The notes under the pieces are model-generated. The model was not told the DNA's origin. It was given only the letters and a program-made list of their open reading frames with translations, and ran no database searches. Positions 1 through 8,317 of a stretch of 64,000 nucleotides of DNA are shown piece by piece. Within the stretch, counting starts at the first letter, position 1; the number at the start of each line of letters is the position of its first letter. Source of the stretch: Paracoccus amoyensis (GTDB taxonomy: Bacteria; Pseudomonadota; Alphaproteobacteria; Rhodobacterales; Rhodobacteraceae); assembly GCF_014490725.1 (NCBI RefSeq), contig NZ_JACOQL010000003.1:620001-684000 (forward strand), given 5' to 3'. The position numbers and the translations under genes are program-made.

Positions 1-605
1 TGCCCCTCTCCGTTGGCGGCGATCATTCGATCACGCACCCGGTGCTGCGCGCCGTTGGCCGTGACCGCCCCGTAGGGCTGATTCATATCGACGCGCATTG
101 CGACACTGGCGGGCGCACGGACGGCACGAAATTCCACCACGGCGGGCCAATGCGCAATGCCGTTCTGGACGGCGTGCTTGACCCCGAGCGCACCATCCAG
201 ATCGGCATTCGCGGCGCGGCCGAGTATCTGTGGGAGTTTTCATACGCCTCGGGCATGACCGTCATTCATGCCGAAGAAATTGACGGGTTTGGCATCCCGG
301 CAATCATCGCCCGCGCAAAACAGGTCGTGGGTGATGGGCCAACCTATCTGTCATTCGATATAGACGCCATCGACCCCGCCTTTGCCCCCGGCACCGGCAC
401 ACCAGAGGTCGGCGGCCTGACCCCGCGTGAGGCGCTTGAACTGATCCGCGGATTGAAAGGCATCAATCTTGTCGGGGGCGACGTTGTCGAAATCGCACCG
501 CAATATGACACAACGGACGCCACGGCCCGGATTGCAGCACAGGTTCTGTTTGAAATCCTTAGCTTGATGCAGTTCAGCCCCGCCCTTGCGTCGCAGCCCA
601 GATAG
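1..605 (+). CDS. arginase/agmatinase-family ureohydrolase, 5' end outside window
   Basis: Ureohydrolases use a dinuclear manganese centre to release urea from guanidino compounds such as agmatine, guanidinobutyrate or arginine. The open frame runs in from base 3 without a start, so the gene is truncated by the window edge. About 200 C-terminal residues are present. All three metal-binding signatures are visible: GGDHS at the very start, DAHCD near base 90, and SFDIDAIDP near base 351. The HGGPMRNA loop before the third motif fits the agmatinase/guanidinobutyrase branch better than classic arginase, but the substrate cannot be fixed. The stop TAG at 603-605 is followed at once by a long terminator hairpin, so this is the last gene of its transcript. 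Confidence 0.9.
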   Translation, partial: PLSVGGDHSITHPVLRAVGRDRPVGLIHIDAHCDTGGRTDGTKFHHGGPMRNAVLDGVLDPERTIQIGIRGAAEYLWEFSYASGMTVIHAEEIDGFGIPAIIARAKQVVGDGPTYLSFDIDAIDPAFAPGTGTPEVGGLTPREALELIRGLKGINLVGGDVVEIAPQYDTTDATARIAAQVLFEILSLMQFSPALASQPR

Positions 606-610
606 TTTTC

Positions 611-644
611 GGCAAACCCACGCCAGTAATAGGCGGGTTTTGCC
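611..644 (+). terminator. rho-independent terminator after the ureohydrolase gene
   Basis: The left arm GGCAAACCC..GCC (611-624) pairs with GGC..GGGTTTTGCC (632-644) across a 7-base loop, with a small bulge. The right arm carries the T run. It begins 5 bases after the TAG stop. Confidence 0.7.
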
Positions 645-881
645 AGCAAGATTTGACATCAAATTTCGGGTTCGTATTATTGAACCTATTGCAATTATCT
701 ATTTCAAGACATGAGGCGTTACCGTGGAAACAGCCACTCACGCCTTGATTGGGCTGAAATGCGCCGCTTTATTTTTATCGTTGATTTTCAATTCACTGAC
801 AGCGAAAACTTGCGGTAATATGCGTCAGGTCGTCTGGACGGCATCGGGATCTTCGTCACCACCAATAGCAGGATCAGCATC

Positions 882-1817
882 TTGATCGCACGCGGCTCAT
901 CCACAAAGGATGTCAAAATTGAGGGCATCCGGCTGTCCGTCTTTACCCACCGTCCCATCGGGCGATCCCGGGGGCTATTGATGCTTTTTCACGGCAACAG
1001 CGCCAATGCCGCTGCGCTTCGGGACTTTGCAATCCCCCTGTCTGAACTTTGCGGCCTGACCATCGCCGCGCCATTGTTCGATAAAGATCGTTTCCCGCCC
1101 ACTGTGTATCAACGGGCAAATATCACAGACAAGCGCCACCACCCTCGGCCAGAAAAACGATGGACGACGCGACTGGTGGAACCGTTGCTGCATCTGCTGC
1201 GCCCGACGGACACGACGCCCTACTGGTTGTGGGGATTTTCCGCAGGGGCACAATTCTTATCGCGCGTTGCGGCGTTTCAGGATCTGGTTTCGGCCCCGCA
1301 GCGCATCGTGATTGTCAGCCCATCAAGCCATGTTCTGCCGATCACGGGCCGTTTTCCCGCGGGCGAAGCTGCCCCATACGGTCTGGGCAGCATCTTTCCG
1401 AAGGGGATCGAGCAAGCGCGGCAGATCCGTTATCTTGAACGCCCGATAACACTTTGTGTGGGGCTTGATGATCGTGAGGTGACCGATCCAAGCCTGACCC
1501 GCAGCGCCGCCGCGCAACGCCAAGGCCCGGACAGACTGTCGCGGGCCACGAAAACATATAACCTTGGGGCGATGACAGCTTTGCGGCTTCGATGCGCCTT
1601 TAACTGGCAGATCAAGATTGTTCCCGGTGTTGATCATTCGGCACAGGCGATGCTGGACCCGTCGCGCGCCATCCAGATCATCGACCTGCCGGAACCTGAC
1701 GACGCCTCCTCGGACAATCGGCTGCACCGCGCCGGCCAAAACCAGGCTTCGGCGGATCAGGACCGTTTTTCGGACCGCATCAGTCGTCCCGGCTTTCGGT
1801 CGCGACCGCAATCTTGA
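882..1817 (+). CDS. alpha/beta hydrolase, first of a tandem pair
   Basis: This is a predicted serine hydrolase of 311 residues. A nucleophile elbow GFSAG (Ser at about 120), an acid in GLDDREV and a His in GVDHSAQ give the expected Ser-Asp-His order, and LLMLFHGNS forms the oxyanion region. The next gene is a clear paralogue: both have LFHGNS/IFHGNS, PLFDK, SAGAQFLSRVAA and VLP. No ATG is in frame upstream of the homologous part. The chosen start is TTG at 882; an out-of-frame ATG at 820 could belong to a lost signal peptide. The last 45 or so residues are low-complexity, with no match in the paralogue, and overlap the next reading frame. The substrate is unknown. Confidence 0.7.
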   Translation: MIARGSSTKDVKIEGIRLSVFTHRPIGRSRGLLMLFHGNSANAAALRDFAIPLSELCGLTIAAPLFDKDRFPPTVYQRANITDKRHHPRPEKRWTTRLVEPLLHLLRPTDTTPYWLWGFSAGAQFLSRVAAFQDLVSAPQRIVIVSPSSHVLPITGRFPAGEAAPYGLGSIFPKGIEQARQIRYLERPITLCVGLDDREVTDPSLTRSAAAQRQGPDRLSRATKTYNLGAMTALRLRCAFNWQIKIVPGVDHSAQAMLDPSRAIQIIDLPEPDDASSDNRLHRAGQNQASADQDRFSDRISRPGFRSRPQS

Positions 1818-1873
1818 ACTGCCCCTTGGGCCAGTCCATCCTGGACGGACTCGAAGTCGAACAAGGCCATAAG

Positions 1874-2736
1874 ATGCGACACCGAACCATTGCAGCAGGG
1901 ATAGCCATATCGGTGGCCGCCACTTGGGCAACCGTTGCGATTGCAGATTCGCCAAGCGTTGGCAGGGTAACAGCAACCATCGGCGGACAGGAATTGCAGG
2001 TATTTACCTATACCCCACAAGACTGCGCCTCTCCTTCGATCCTGATGATATTTCATGGCAATAGCCGGTCAGCCAGATCCTACCTGGAAAGTGCGGTTCC
2101 ACTTGCCGACCGGTCTTGCTTTACCCTCTATGCGCCGCTGTTTGATAAAGAGCGCTTTCCAAACTGGTCCTACCACCGGGGCGGGCTGATCCATGATGGC
2201 AGATTACGCCCCATGGAGGAATGGACCGTCGAACTGGCCGACGATCTTGTCGATTGGGCGCAGGACGATAATGGCAATCCCGACGCGCCGGTCTATCTGT
2301 TCGGCCATTCCGCCGGGGCGCAGTTTCTGTCCAGAGTTGCCGCCTATTCCCTTCCGGACGAGGCGCAGCGGATCATCCTTGCCAATCCTTCCACCTATGT
2401 TCTGCCGACCGACGATGAGGAGCGCCCTATGGCTATGGCGGGTTGCCGGATGCAAAGCAGGCGGAGGAATGGATGCGGGCTTATCTGGCGGCCCCCATCA
2501 CCATCTATCTGGGCGATGAAGATACCGGGCGAAAAAGCCTGACGATGACCGACGCGGCGACGCGTCAGGGGGCCAACCGCCTTGATCGGGGCCAGCAGAC
2601 TTTCGAGGAGGCCAAAGCCGTCGCCGCGGACCGGGGCTGGCCATTCAACTGGACGCTTCTGCATGCAGACGATGTGGGGCACAGCGCCCGGGGCATGCTG
2701 CAAAACGAAGCGATGACCGAAGCCATGGGTTTTTAA
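1874..2736 (+). pseudogene. secreted alpha/beta hydrolase paralogue, frameshifted
   Basis: The reading frame starts at ATG 1874, with an AAGG Shine-Dalgarno sequence 8 bases upstream and a signal peptide that ends near ATVAIA-DS. The nucleophile elbow GHSAG (Ser at about 146) is intact. Near 2415-2430 the coding continues in a different frame, which carries APYGYGG, ITIYLGDED (the acid) and DDVGHSARG (the catalytic His). That part lines up with the same part of the preceding paralogue. A single-base deletion (or two-base insertion) explains the change. As written, the first frame runs on to 2542 and would give a protein lacking the Asp and His. This is either a pseudogene or a sequencing indel. 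Confidence 0.75.
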
Positions 2737-3379
2737 AGGGCCACAGATCTACCGAAATCGACGTGCTGATTCGTCGACGGGGACCACGATGGACAATTTC
2801 CCCCTTAATTCGATGCGTCGCGCGTGGCGCGTGGAATTGACATCAGAACCAGAGTCCCTCACTGGCAGAAAATCGCCCATAAACAAATGTCACATGGCAC
2901 AAATCAGCCTAACGATCAAACCGCCGACATCACCCCATTGTCGTCGGTGAACTCAGCGAGAATCGGCGCCAGAAAAGTTTTCTTTTCGGATTTCTTTTCC
3001 CCTACATTTTGCACGATGCGCAACTTTCTGATTGGCGCGTTATGGGCTTATATTGTGGGAAAAACGATCTCTCTCTAGCAACTGAAAAATGCATTTTAGC
3101 CCTGCTGGCCACGCATCAGCACCCCCTTGAATCCTTCAAGGAACCGCGCCTCACTTTTTTTCTAACGATGGTTTTGCAGTGCTTTGGTAGATCGTTGTTT
3201 TGGCAAGAAAATCACAGGAAATGCAGGAATATTGCAGTTATATGACAGCGAATGCGTCGCGCATTCTTTTGCCTGCTCTGACGTGTTGCGTTCACATGAT
3301 CCCGCTTGTTAACAAATTCAGGACGCAGTGAGAGCGCCGCGGCTTCTGGCCGATATTCTGTAAAAAGGGGGACTGGTTT
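2737..3379 (+). other. 643-base AT-richer intergenic region upstream of the export operon
   Basis: No convincing gene is present. Two short plus-strand frames (2824-3078 and 3009-3245) have no recognisable family, signal peptide or ribosome binding site. The base composition is clearly richer in A+T than the flanks. It contains the perfect 10-base palindrome TTGTTAACAA at 3306-3315, 65 bases before the next start, which could be an operator. A good Shine-Dalgarno sequence (AAGGGGG, 3365-3371) precedes the next gene. The region probably carries the promoter of the operon starting at 3380. Confidence 0.5.
3306..3315. promoter_or_regulatory. palindromic operator candidate before the 3380-11350 operon
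   Basis: TTGTTAACAA is a perfect 10-base inverted repeat in the leader of the operon. No regulator gene lies next to it, so its function is unassigned. Confidence 0.3.
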
Positions 3380-5137
3380 ATGGTCCATGTCGCTATTGGG
3401 AAAACCCGTATTTCACGGGCAAAACGCGCATTCAGCACCCGTCGGGTTCCGCGTAAGGCTTATCAGACATTGATATCAGGCGATGTGTGCCCCCAACCCG
3501 GCGATCTGGTTCTGGCGCGGATTGATGAGATCGGGAAACACACCAAGCTAGAGCTTACGGACGGTCGCCGTGCCCATCTTTTTCCGGGGGATGAAATCAT
3601 TGTCTGCTTTGGCAACCGCTATGCGCCGGATCAATACGAAGCGCAGATCGGGAACGATCTTGGCCCATGCGATCTGGTCGCCGCCGGTGGTATCGCTTCG
3701 CTGGAATTGTCGCGCCATCAAAGGATGAAACCGCCGACCCGGATCACGCCCTTGGGCATTCTTGGAAACGCGGATGGCGCGCGGTTGAACGTGATGCAAT
3801 TCGCGGTGCCAGCGCCTTGTTTCGCGCCGACCATTCCTGCGGTCTTGTCGCTGGGCACATCCATGAACGCCGGCAAAACGCTGACGGCAACCTCGCTGGT
3901 GCGTGGATTTAAACGGATGGGGCACAAGGTGGCCGCGCTGAAGATTACCGGAACGGGTGCCGGTGGCGATATGTGGATTGTTCGTGATGCAGGTGCCGAT
4001 ATTTCGCTGGATTTCACGGATGCCGGCCATGCAAGCACCTATCTGGTTGGCATTTCAGACATCGAAGATGCCGCCTGCCGGTTGATGAACTATGCCGCAG
4101 CACAGGGATGCGATGTTGCCGTGATCGAGATTGCGGATGGCCTGCAACAGCTTGAAACCTCGCAACTGATCCACAGTCAGCGGATCATGGATTTTACCAT
4201 CGGCACGGTCTTCGCCGCCTATGATGCCATGGGCGCGAAATATGGTGTCGATCTTCTGACACGCGCGGGTCACGATGTTCTGGGCATCAGCGGTTGTCTG
4301 GGACGTTCGCCTCTGGGCGTAAGAGAAGCCGAGACCACAACCGGGCTTCGTGTTTTCTCTCCCCTGGAGTTGCAGGAGGGGGCGCTGATGACGGCCATTC
4401 GCGATCGCGCGGCCAAGGCCTATGCAACCAAAGGCGCAGATCAGCCGTCGCTGAAGACGCTGTCCCAAACGGTTGTTCCGGCAAGCATTGAATTGGGCAA
4501 TATGGTTGCCTTGGGGCCTGTCAGGGGCGATGGACAACGGACAATTGTGACAGGCGCATCGCTGGCCCGCGACATCCTTGACCTTGCCGCGCATCACGTG
4601 ATGCAGGCCGATGCCAACAGGATTTGTGGTGTCGCCTATGGCAGGCACGACAGAAAGCGCAGTGATTGGCGCAATGGTATTCGACTGCAAAACTGGGTCA
4701 CGGATTTCGGCACGATTGAACTGCAGATCCCGCGTTTGAAAAAGACTGACTACACGCCCGCCTTCCTGCAGCGTGCAACGCCCCCTGTGGCCGCGATCAA
4801 AGGCGTCATCGACGCGCGTCCGACCGAATTGCAGACCACCGTAACGGCGCTGCTTTCCAGTCTGACAACGCACCGTCACCGCTATGACGACATTGGTGAT
4901 TTGCTGGTATCCGTCAGCGACATCATGGCGAATGCCGGTCTTCTGAACCTGCAAGGCCGCACTGCAGACAGCCCTTGGCCAATGATCACCGCGCCAGAAT
5001 ATGACGGGTTGGACGAAGATGAAATACTCGACGGCGCCCCGGGCATGATGGGTAATCTGGATGGCGACGCCGAATATGCTGACTCTGACATTGGTCAGGC
5101 GTTTCAGCGCAGGTTCAGCATCGCCGCTGCCGAATAA
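3380..5137 (+). CDS. DUF1611/BioD-like P-loop protein with embedded IS256-transposase-like segment
   Basis: This 585-residue protein is the first gene of a four-gene operon. Residues 1-150 form a domain I do not recognise beyond a GNRYAPDQ and CDLVAAGGIA core. A Walker A motif GTSMNAGKT (159-167) then opens a P-loop domain resembling the DUF1611, dethiobiotin-synthetase and MobB group (KITGTGAGGD, DVAVIEIADG). From about residue 408 to 480 the sequence switches to the N-terminal signature of mutator/IS256 transposases: RSDWRNGIR, then TDFGTIELQIPRLKK, then YTPAFLQRA. The catalytic DDE domain of those transposases is absent. The C-terminus is acidic. The start ATG has AAGGGGG upstream. The fusion is in frame and not obviously damaged. 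I cannot assign the reaction; P-loop ligase or acyltransferase-like chemistry is an inference from family resemblance. Confidence 0.75.
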   Translation: MVHVAIGKTRISRAKRAFSTRRVPRKAYQTLISGDVCPQPGDLVLARIDEIGKHTKLELTDGRRAHLFPGDEIIVCFGNRYAPDQYEAQIGNDLGPCDLVAAGGIASLELSRHQRMKPPTRITPLGILGNADGARLNVMQFAVPAPCFAPTIPAVLSLGTSMNAGKTLTATSLVRGFKRMGHKVAALKITGTGAGGDMWIVRDAGADISLDFTDAGHASTYLVGISDIEDAACRLMNYAAAQGCDVAVIEIADGLQQLETSQLIHSQRIMDFTIGTVFAAYDAMGAKYGVDLLTRAGHDVLGISGCLGRSPLGVREAETTTGLRVFSPLELQEGALMTAIRDRAAKAYATKGADQPSLKTLSQTVVPASIELGNMVALGPVRGDGQRTIVTGASLARDILDLAAHHVMQADANRICGVAYGRHDRKRSDWRNGIRLQNWVTDFGTIELQIPRLKKTDYTPAFLQRATPPVAAIKGVIDARPTELQTTVTALLSSLTTHRHRYDDIGDLLVSVSDIMANAGLLNLQGRTADSPWPMITAPEYDGLDEDEILDGAPGMMGNLDGDAEYADSDIGQAFQRRFSIAAAE

Positions 5138-5144
5138 GCGACTT

Positions 5145-5215
5145 TGGCCGACGATCTGTCTTTGTCGGCCAGACCAAAGCCCAAGCCTACTCACCTGAAT
5201 TGATCCGGCTTGGGC
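5145..5215 (+). promoter_or_regulatory. two intra-operon hairpins between the P-loop and ABC genes
   Basis: The 106-base gap holds two perfect stems in series. TGGCCGAC (5145-5152) pairs with GTCGGCCA (5164-5171). GCCCAAGCC (5179-5187) pairs with GGCTTGGGC (5207-5215), ending 28 bases before the ABC gene. No T run follows either, so partial termination, attenuation or RNA processing is more likely than full termination. Confidence 0.55.
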
Positions 5216-5243
5216 ATGTTCATGTAGCGAGTGTATTCGCCCG

Positions 5244-6959
5244 ATGGCAAAACGAAGAAAAGCAGGCACGGTCTCGGCGCTCAGCACGGCGTGGCGCATC
5301 TCTCGCCCCGGTCTGGGCGTCGTGGTGATATTCACTGCCTGCTTCAACCTGCTGAAATTTGCAATGCCGCTGTATCTGATCCAGGCACTGGACCGGGTGC
5401 CTGCCAGCCGCAGCATTGAAACGCTGGTCATGTTGACGGTTATGGTCGTCATTGCCATTGCCTGCGGGATGGCGCTGGATGTCTTGCGACGCCGGATGCT
5501 TGTTCGTTGGGGCATATGGATCGAGCGGCGCTTTGGCCCCTATCTTGTCGATCAGGGGCTGGGCGGTAACGGATCATCAGATCAGACGGCCGAGATCAAT
5601 GAATCGCTTGGTTATCTGGAAACGCTGCGCGGCTTTGTATCGGGGCCGCTGGTATCGTGGCTGGATGTTGTTTTCGCGCCGTTGTTTTTTATCGCAATCT
5701 TCCTGATCCATCCATTGCTAGGGGTGATTGGCCTGTTGTCTTTGGTCGCGCTGGCGGTTGTCGGCATCCTTAGCGATTCACTGACCCGCGACGGGCGCCG
5801 CGCATCTGGCGCGGCCTATCGCGAACAGGCTGCCCTTGTTCAGGCGGCCGGGCAGAACAAGGAAAGCGTCGGTGCCTTTTCCATGGGCGCCACGCTGACG
5901 GAACGTTGGCGGCGCACGGCCTCGGCCCGGTTGCAGGAAAAGCAGCGCGTGCAGGACCGGCAGATTCTGTTCAAGACCTTGCGCCGTGGCATTGGACAGT
6001 TTCTGCGCATCGCCATGATTGCAGCGGGCATCTGGCTGGTGGTCATCGGCTCACTGACTTTTGGCGGCATTTTCGCGGCAAGGATCATGGCAGGTTTCGG
6101 CTTTTCATTGGCCAATGACGCAATCAGCAATTATCGCAACCTGCGCGAAACGCGCACGGCCTATCAGGCGATGAAAAGGCGTCTGGACCCCGATGAAACA
6201 ATTCAGGTCTCGGTTCTGAACGGCACGCAGGATGCGCCACTGGTCCTTGACCAGATGAGCTATCGTCATCCCTCGGAGCGTTCCTACATCTTCAATCGCC
6301 TGTCCCTGCACCTTGCGCCGGGCGAAATTCTGGTCGTGACCGGCACTGCCGGGACCGGCAAAACCACGCTGTCCCGGCTGCTGGTTGGCGTCCTGTCGCC
6401 GCGTGACGGACAGATCCGAATGGGCGATGTCGAACTGTCGCGATTGGCCCCGCAAACTCGCGCGGATCTGATCGGCTTTCTGCCACAGCACACCGAGCTG
6501 TTTACCGGCACCATTCGCGAGAACATCGCGCGTATGGGCCAAGGAGAGTTTGACGACGTCGTCGACGCCGCCACTCTTGTCGGCATTCACGATAAGATCA
6601 TTCGCCTGCCAGATGGCTATGATACGGTCATCAGTGGCGACAGTTTTGGCATGTCCGGCAGTGAACGCAAACGCATCGCGCTGGCCCGCGCCTTCTATCG
6701 TCGCCCAAGGATCATCGTCATGGACGAGCCATCGGCAAACCTTGACAGCCCATCAAGGCGCTTGATGGAAAGCGCGGTCGCAGAGCTGAAAAAAGGCGGC
6801 TCATCGATCATCATCACCCAATCCATCCATGCGGCACAGATCGCGCGGATGGCGGACCGCTTTCTTATCCTGGGTGGCAAGCGTTCGCACGAGGTGACGG
6901 AAAATACCGGTAACGAAACGCTGCAACGCGCCAAAGATCATCTGAGGAGCGTGACATGA
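5244..6959 (+). CDS. type I secretion ABC transporter (permease-ATPase, PrtD/HlyB type)
   Basis: This is an inner-membrane half-transporter of 571 residues, the usual length for PrtD-type exporters. An N-terminal membrane domain without a C39 peptidase is followed by a nucleotide-binding domain. Walker A is GTAGTGKT (367-374). The Q-loop region is FLPQHTELF, the signature is MSGSERKRI (470-478) where the family norm is LSGGQ, and Walker B is IIVMDEP followed by SANLD. The H-loop, normally TH, reads IIITQS: the switch histidine is Gln526 (codon 6819-6821). Its stop overlaps the start of the HlyD gene (ATGA). With that adaptor it should form an exporter for the product of this operon. No TolC-like outer-membrane gene is present here. 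Confidence 0.9.
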   Translation: MAKRRKAGTVSALSTAWRISRPGLGVVVIFTACFNLLKFAMPLYLIQALDRVPASRSIETLVMLTVMVVIAIACGMALDVLRRRMLVRWGIWIERRFGPYLVDQGLGGNGSSDQTAEINESLGYLETLRGFVSGPLVSWLDVVFAPLFFIAIFLIHPLLGVIGLLSLVALAVVGILSDSLTRDGRRASGAAYREQAALVQAAGQNKESVGAFSMGATLTERWRRTASARLQEKQRVQDRQILFKTLRRGIGQFLRIAMIAAGIWLVVIGSLTFGGIFAARIMAGFGFSLANDAISNYRNLRETRTAYQAMKRRLDPDETIQVSVLNGTQDAPLVLDQMSYRHPSERSYIFNRLSLHLAPGEILVVTGTAGTGKTTLSRLLVGVLSPRDGQIRMGDVELSRLAPQTRADLIGFLPQHTELFTGTIRENIARMGQGEFDDVVDAATLVGIHDKIIRLPDGYDTVISGDSFGMSGSERKRIALARAFYRRPRIIVMDEPSANLDSPSRRLMESAVAELKKGGSSIIITQSIHAAQIARMADRFLILGGKRSHEVTENTGNETLQRAKDHLRSVT

Positions 6960-8287
6960 CCCTTCTGGAAACCCAGGAAAATCAGGCAGCCACAGATGCC
7001 CAGAATCGCCCGTTTGGTCGTGGCCTTGCCACGGCAGGTTTTGCGATCATCGCGGTTTTCGTCGGGTCGTTCTATGTCTGGGCGGCAAGCGCACCACTGG
7101 AAGGTGCCGTGATCGCGCCCGGCATCGTCAGTGTCGACACCAACGTGCGGACAGTTCAGCATCTTGAAGGCGGTATCATTGATCAACTGCTGGTGCGTGA
7201 CGGCGACACCGTCGAGGCCGGCCAGCCGCTGATCAGGCTGCAAAATACCGTTCCCGCCTCTAGCCTGAACGAAATTCAGGCCCAGTATTTCGAGGCACGC
7301 GCAACCGAAGCGCGCCTGATTGCCGAACAACTGAAAGCGGACAAGATCGAATTTCCGTCCGAGTTGACCGATAAAATCGGTGATCTGGCCGTTCAAACTG
7401 CGATGCGCGGACAGGAAAGCATCTTTGAAAGCCGTCGGGTATTGCTGCAGGATCGCCTGACGATCTTTGAACGCACGACCGGTGGTCTGGATGCTGAAAT
7501 CAAAGGGTTGCAGGATCAGATCACGTCCTCGGAGGGCCGCCTGCTGCTGCTGGATCAAGAGCTGGCAGATGTTCAGGCGCTATACGATCGCAAGCTGACA
7601 GATCGCCCGCGCCTGTTGCGGTTGCAGCGCGAGCAGGCAGAACTGCACGGTGAGATTGCAAGCTATCGCGCCGCTATCGGAACCGCCCAGCAAAAAATCG
7701 AAGAAACCGCCCTTCGCCGGTCAGAGCTGCAGAATTCAATGGCAACCGAAGTCGTCCAGCAACTGCGCGAAACCCGCGCGGGCGCCTATGAGCTGTCACA
7801 ACGTCTGGCTGCCGCGCGGGATGTCATGGGTCGCACGGAAATCCGCTCTCCTGTCACGGGGGTGGTCACTGGCTTGCAGGTTCATACGGTTGGTGGCGTA
7901 ATCTCTGCCGGTCAGGGGCTGATGGAAATCGTGCCTGTCAGCGACAAGCTGGTGGTGCAGGCGACGATCGACCCCATGGATATTGACCAGGTATCGCAGG
8001 GACAAGACGCGCAGGTTTGGTTGTCCGCGCTGAACCGCCGCAGTCAAAAACCGATCGAAGGCATTGTCCAGACCGTGTCAGCCGATCGTCTTGTCGATCC
8101 GCAGACGGGCGCCCCCTACTATCTTGCACGGGTGCAGCTTGACCGGAGCGATGTCGAAAATGGCACAGTCCCGATTCAGCCGGGGATGAGCGCCGAGGTG
8201 ATGATCCACACCGGTGCGCGCACGACTTTGAATTACCTGTTTTCCCCGATTACCCAGTTCATTTCGCGCGGCATGCGCGAAGGTTGA
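6956..8287 (+). CDS. HlyD-family membrane fusion protein
   Basis: This is the periplasmic adaptor of a type I secretion system, 443 residues long. A short cytoplasmic tail is followed by one transmembrane segment (about residues 22-44). Next come a first lipoyl half-motif (EGGIIDQLLVRDGDTVEAGQ), a long alpha-helical coiled-coil hairpin rich in Gln, Glu and Arg (about 100-265), the second lipoyl half (RSPVTGVVTGLQVHTVGGVI) and the beta-barrel region (VVQATIDPMDID). Length and order match HlyD/PrtE proteins. The start codon overlaps the stop of the ABC transporter, which indicates translational coupling. Confidence 0.93.
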   Translation: MTLLETQENQAATDAQNRPFGRGLATAGFAIIAVFVGSFYVWAASAPLEGAVIAPGIVSVDTNVRTVQHLEGGIIDQLLVRDGDTVEAGQPLIRLQNTVPASSLNEIQAQYFEARATEARLIAEQLKADKIEFPSELTDKIGDLAVQTAMRGQESIFESRRVLLQDRLTIFERTTGGLDAEIKGLQDQITSSEGRLLLLDQELADVQALYDRKLTDRPRLLRLQREQAELHGEIASYRAAIGTAQQKIEETALRRSELQNSMATEVVQQLRETRAGAYELSQRLAAARDVMGRTEIRSPVTGVVTGLQVHTVGGVISAGQGLMEIVPVSDKLVVQATIDPMDIDQVSQGQDAQVWLSALNRRSQKPIEGIVQTVSADRLVDPQTGAPYYLARVQLDRSDVENGTVPIQPGMSAEVMIHTGARTTLNYLFSPITQFISRGMREG

Positions 8288-8317
8288 GTGCATTTCATTG
8301 TTAGAAAGGTTGCCGTT

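Noticed and set aside
2824..3245. Two small plus-strand frames in the gap before the export operon
   Set aside because: No ribosome binding site, family similarity or codon pattern; the region is AT-rich and intergenic in character.
4055..5515. 486-residue minus-strand open frame
   Set aside because: It is antisense to the P-loop protein and the start of the ABC transporter; no coherent protein features.
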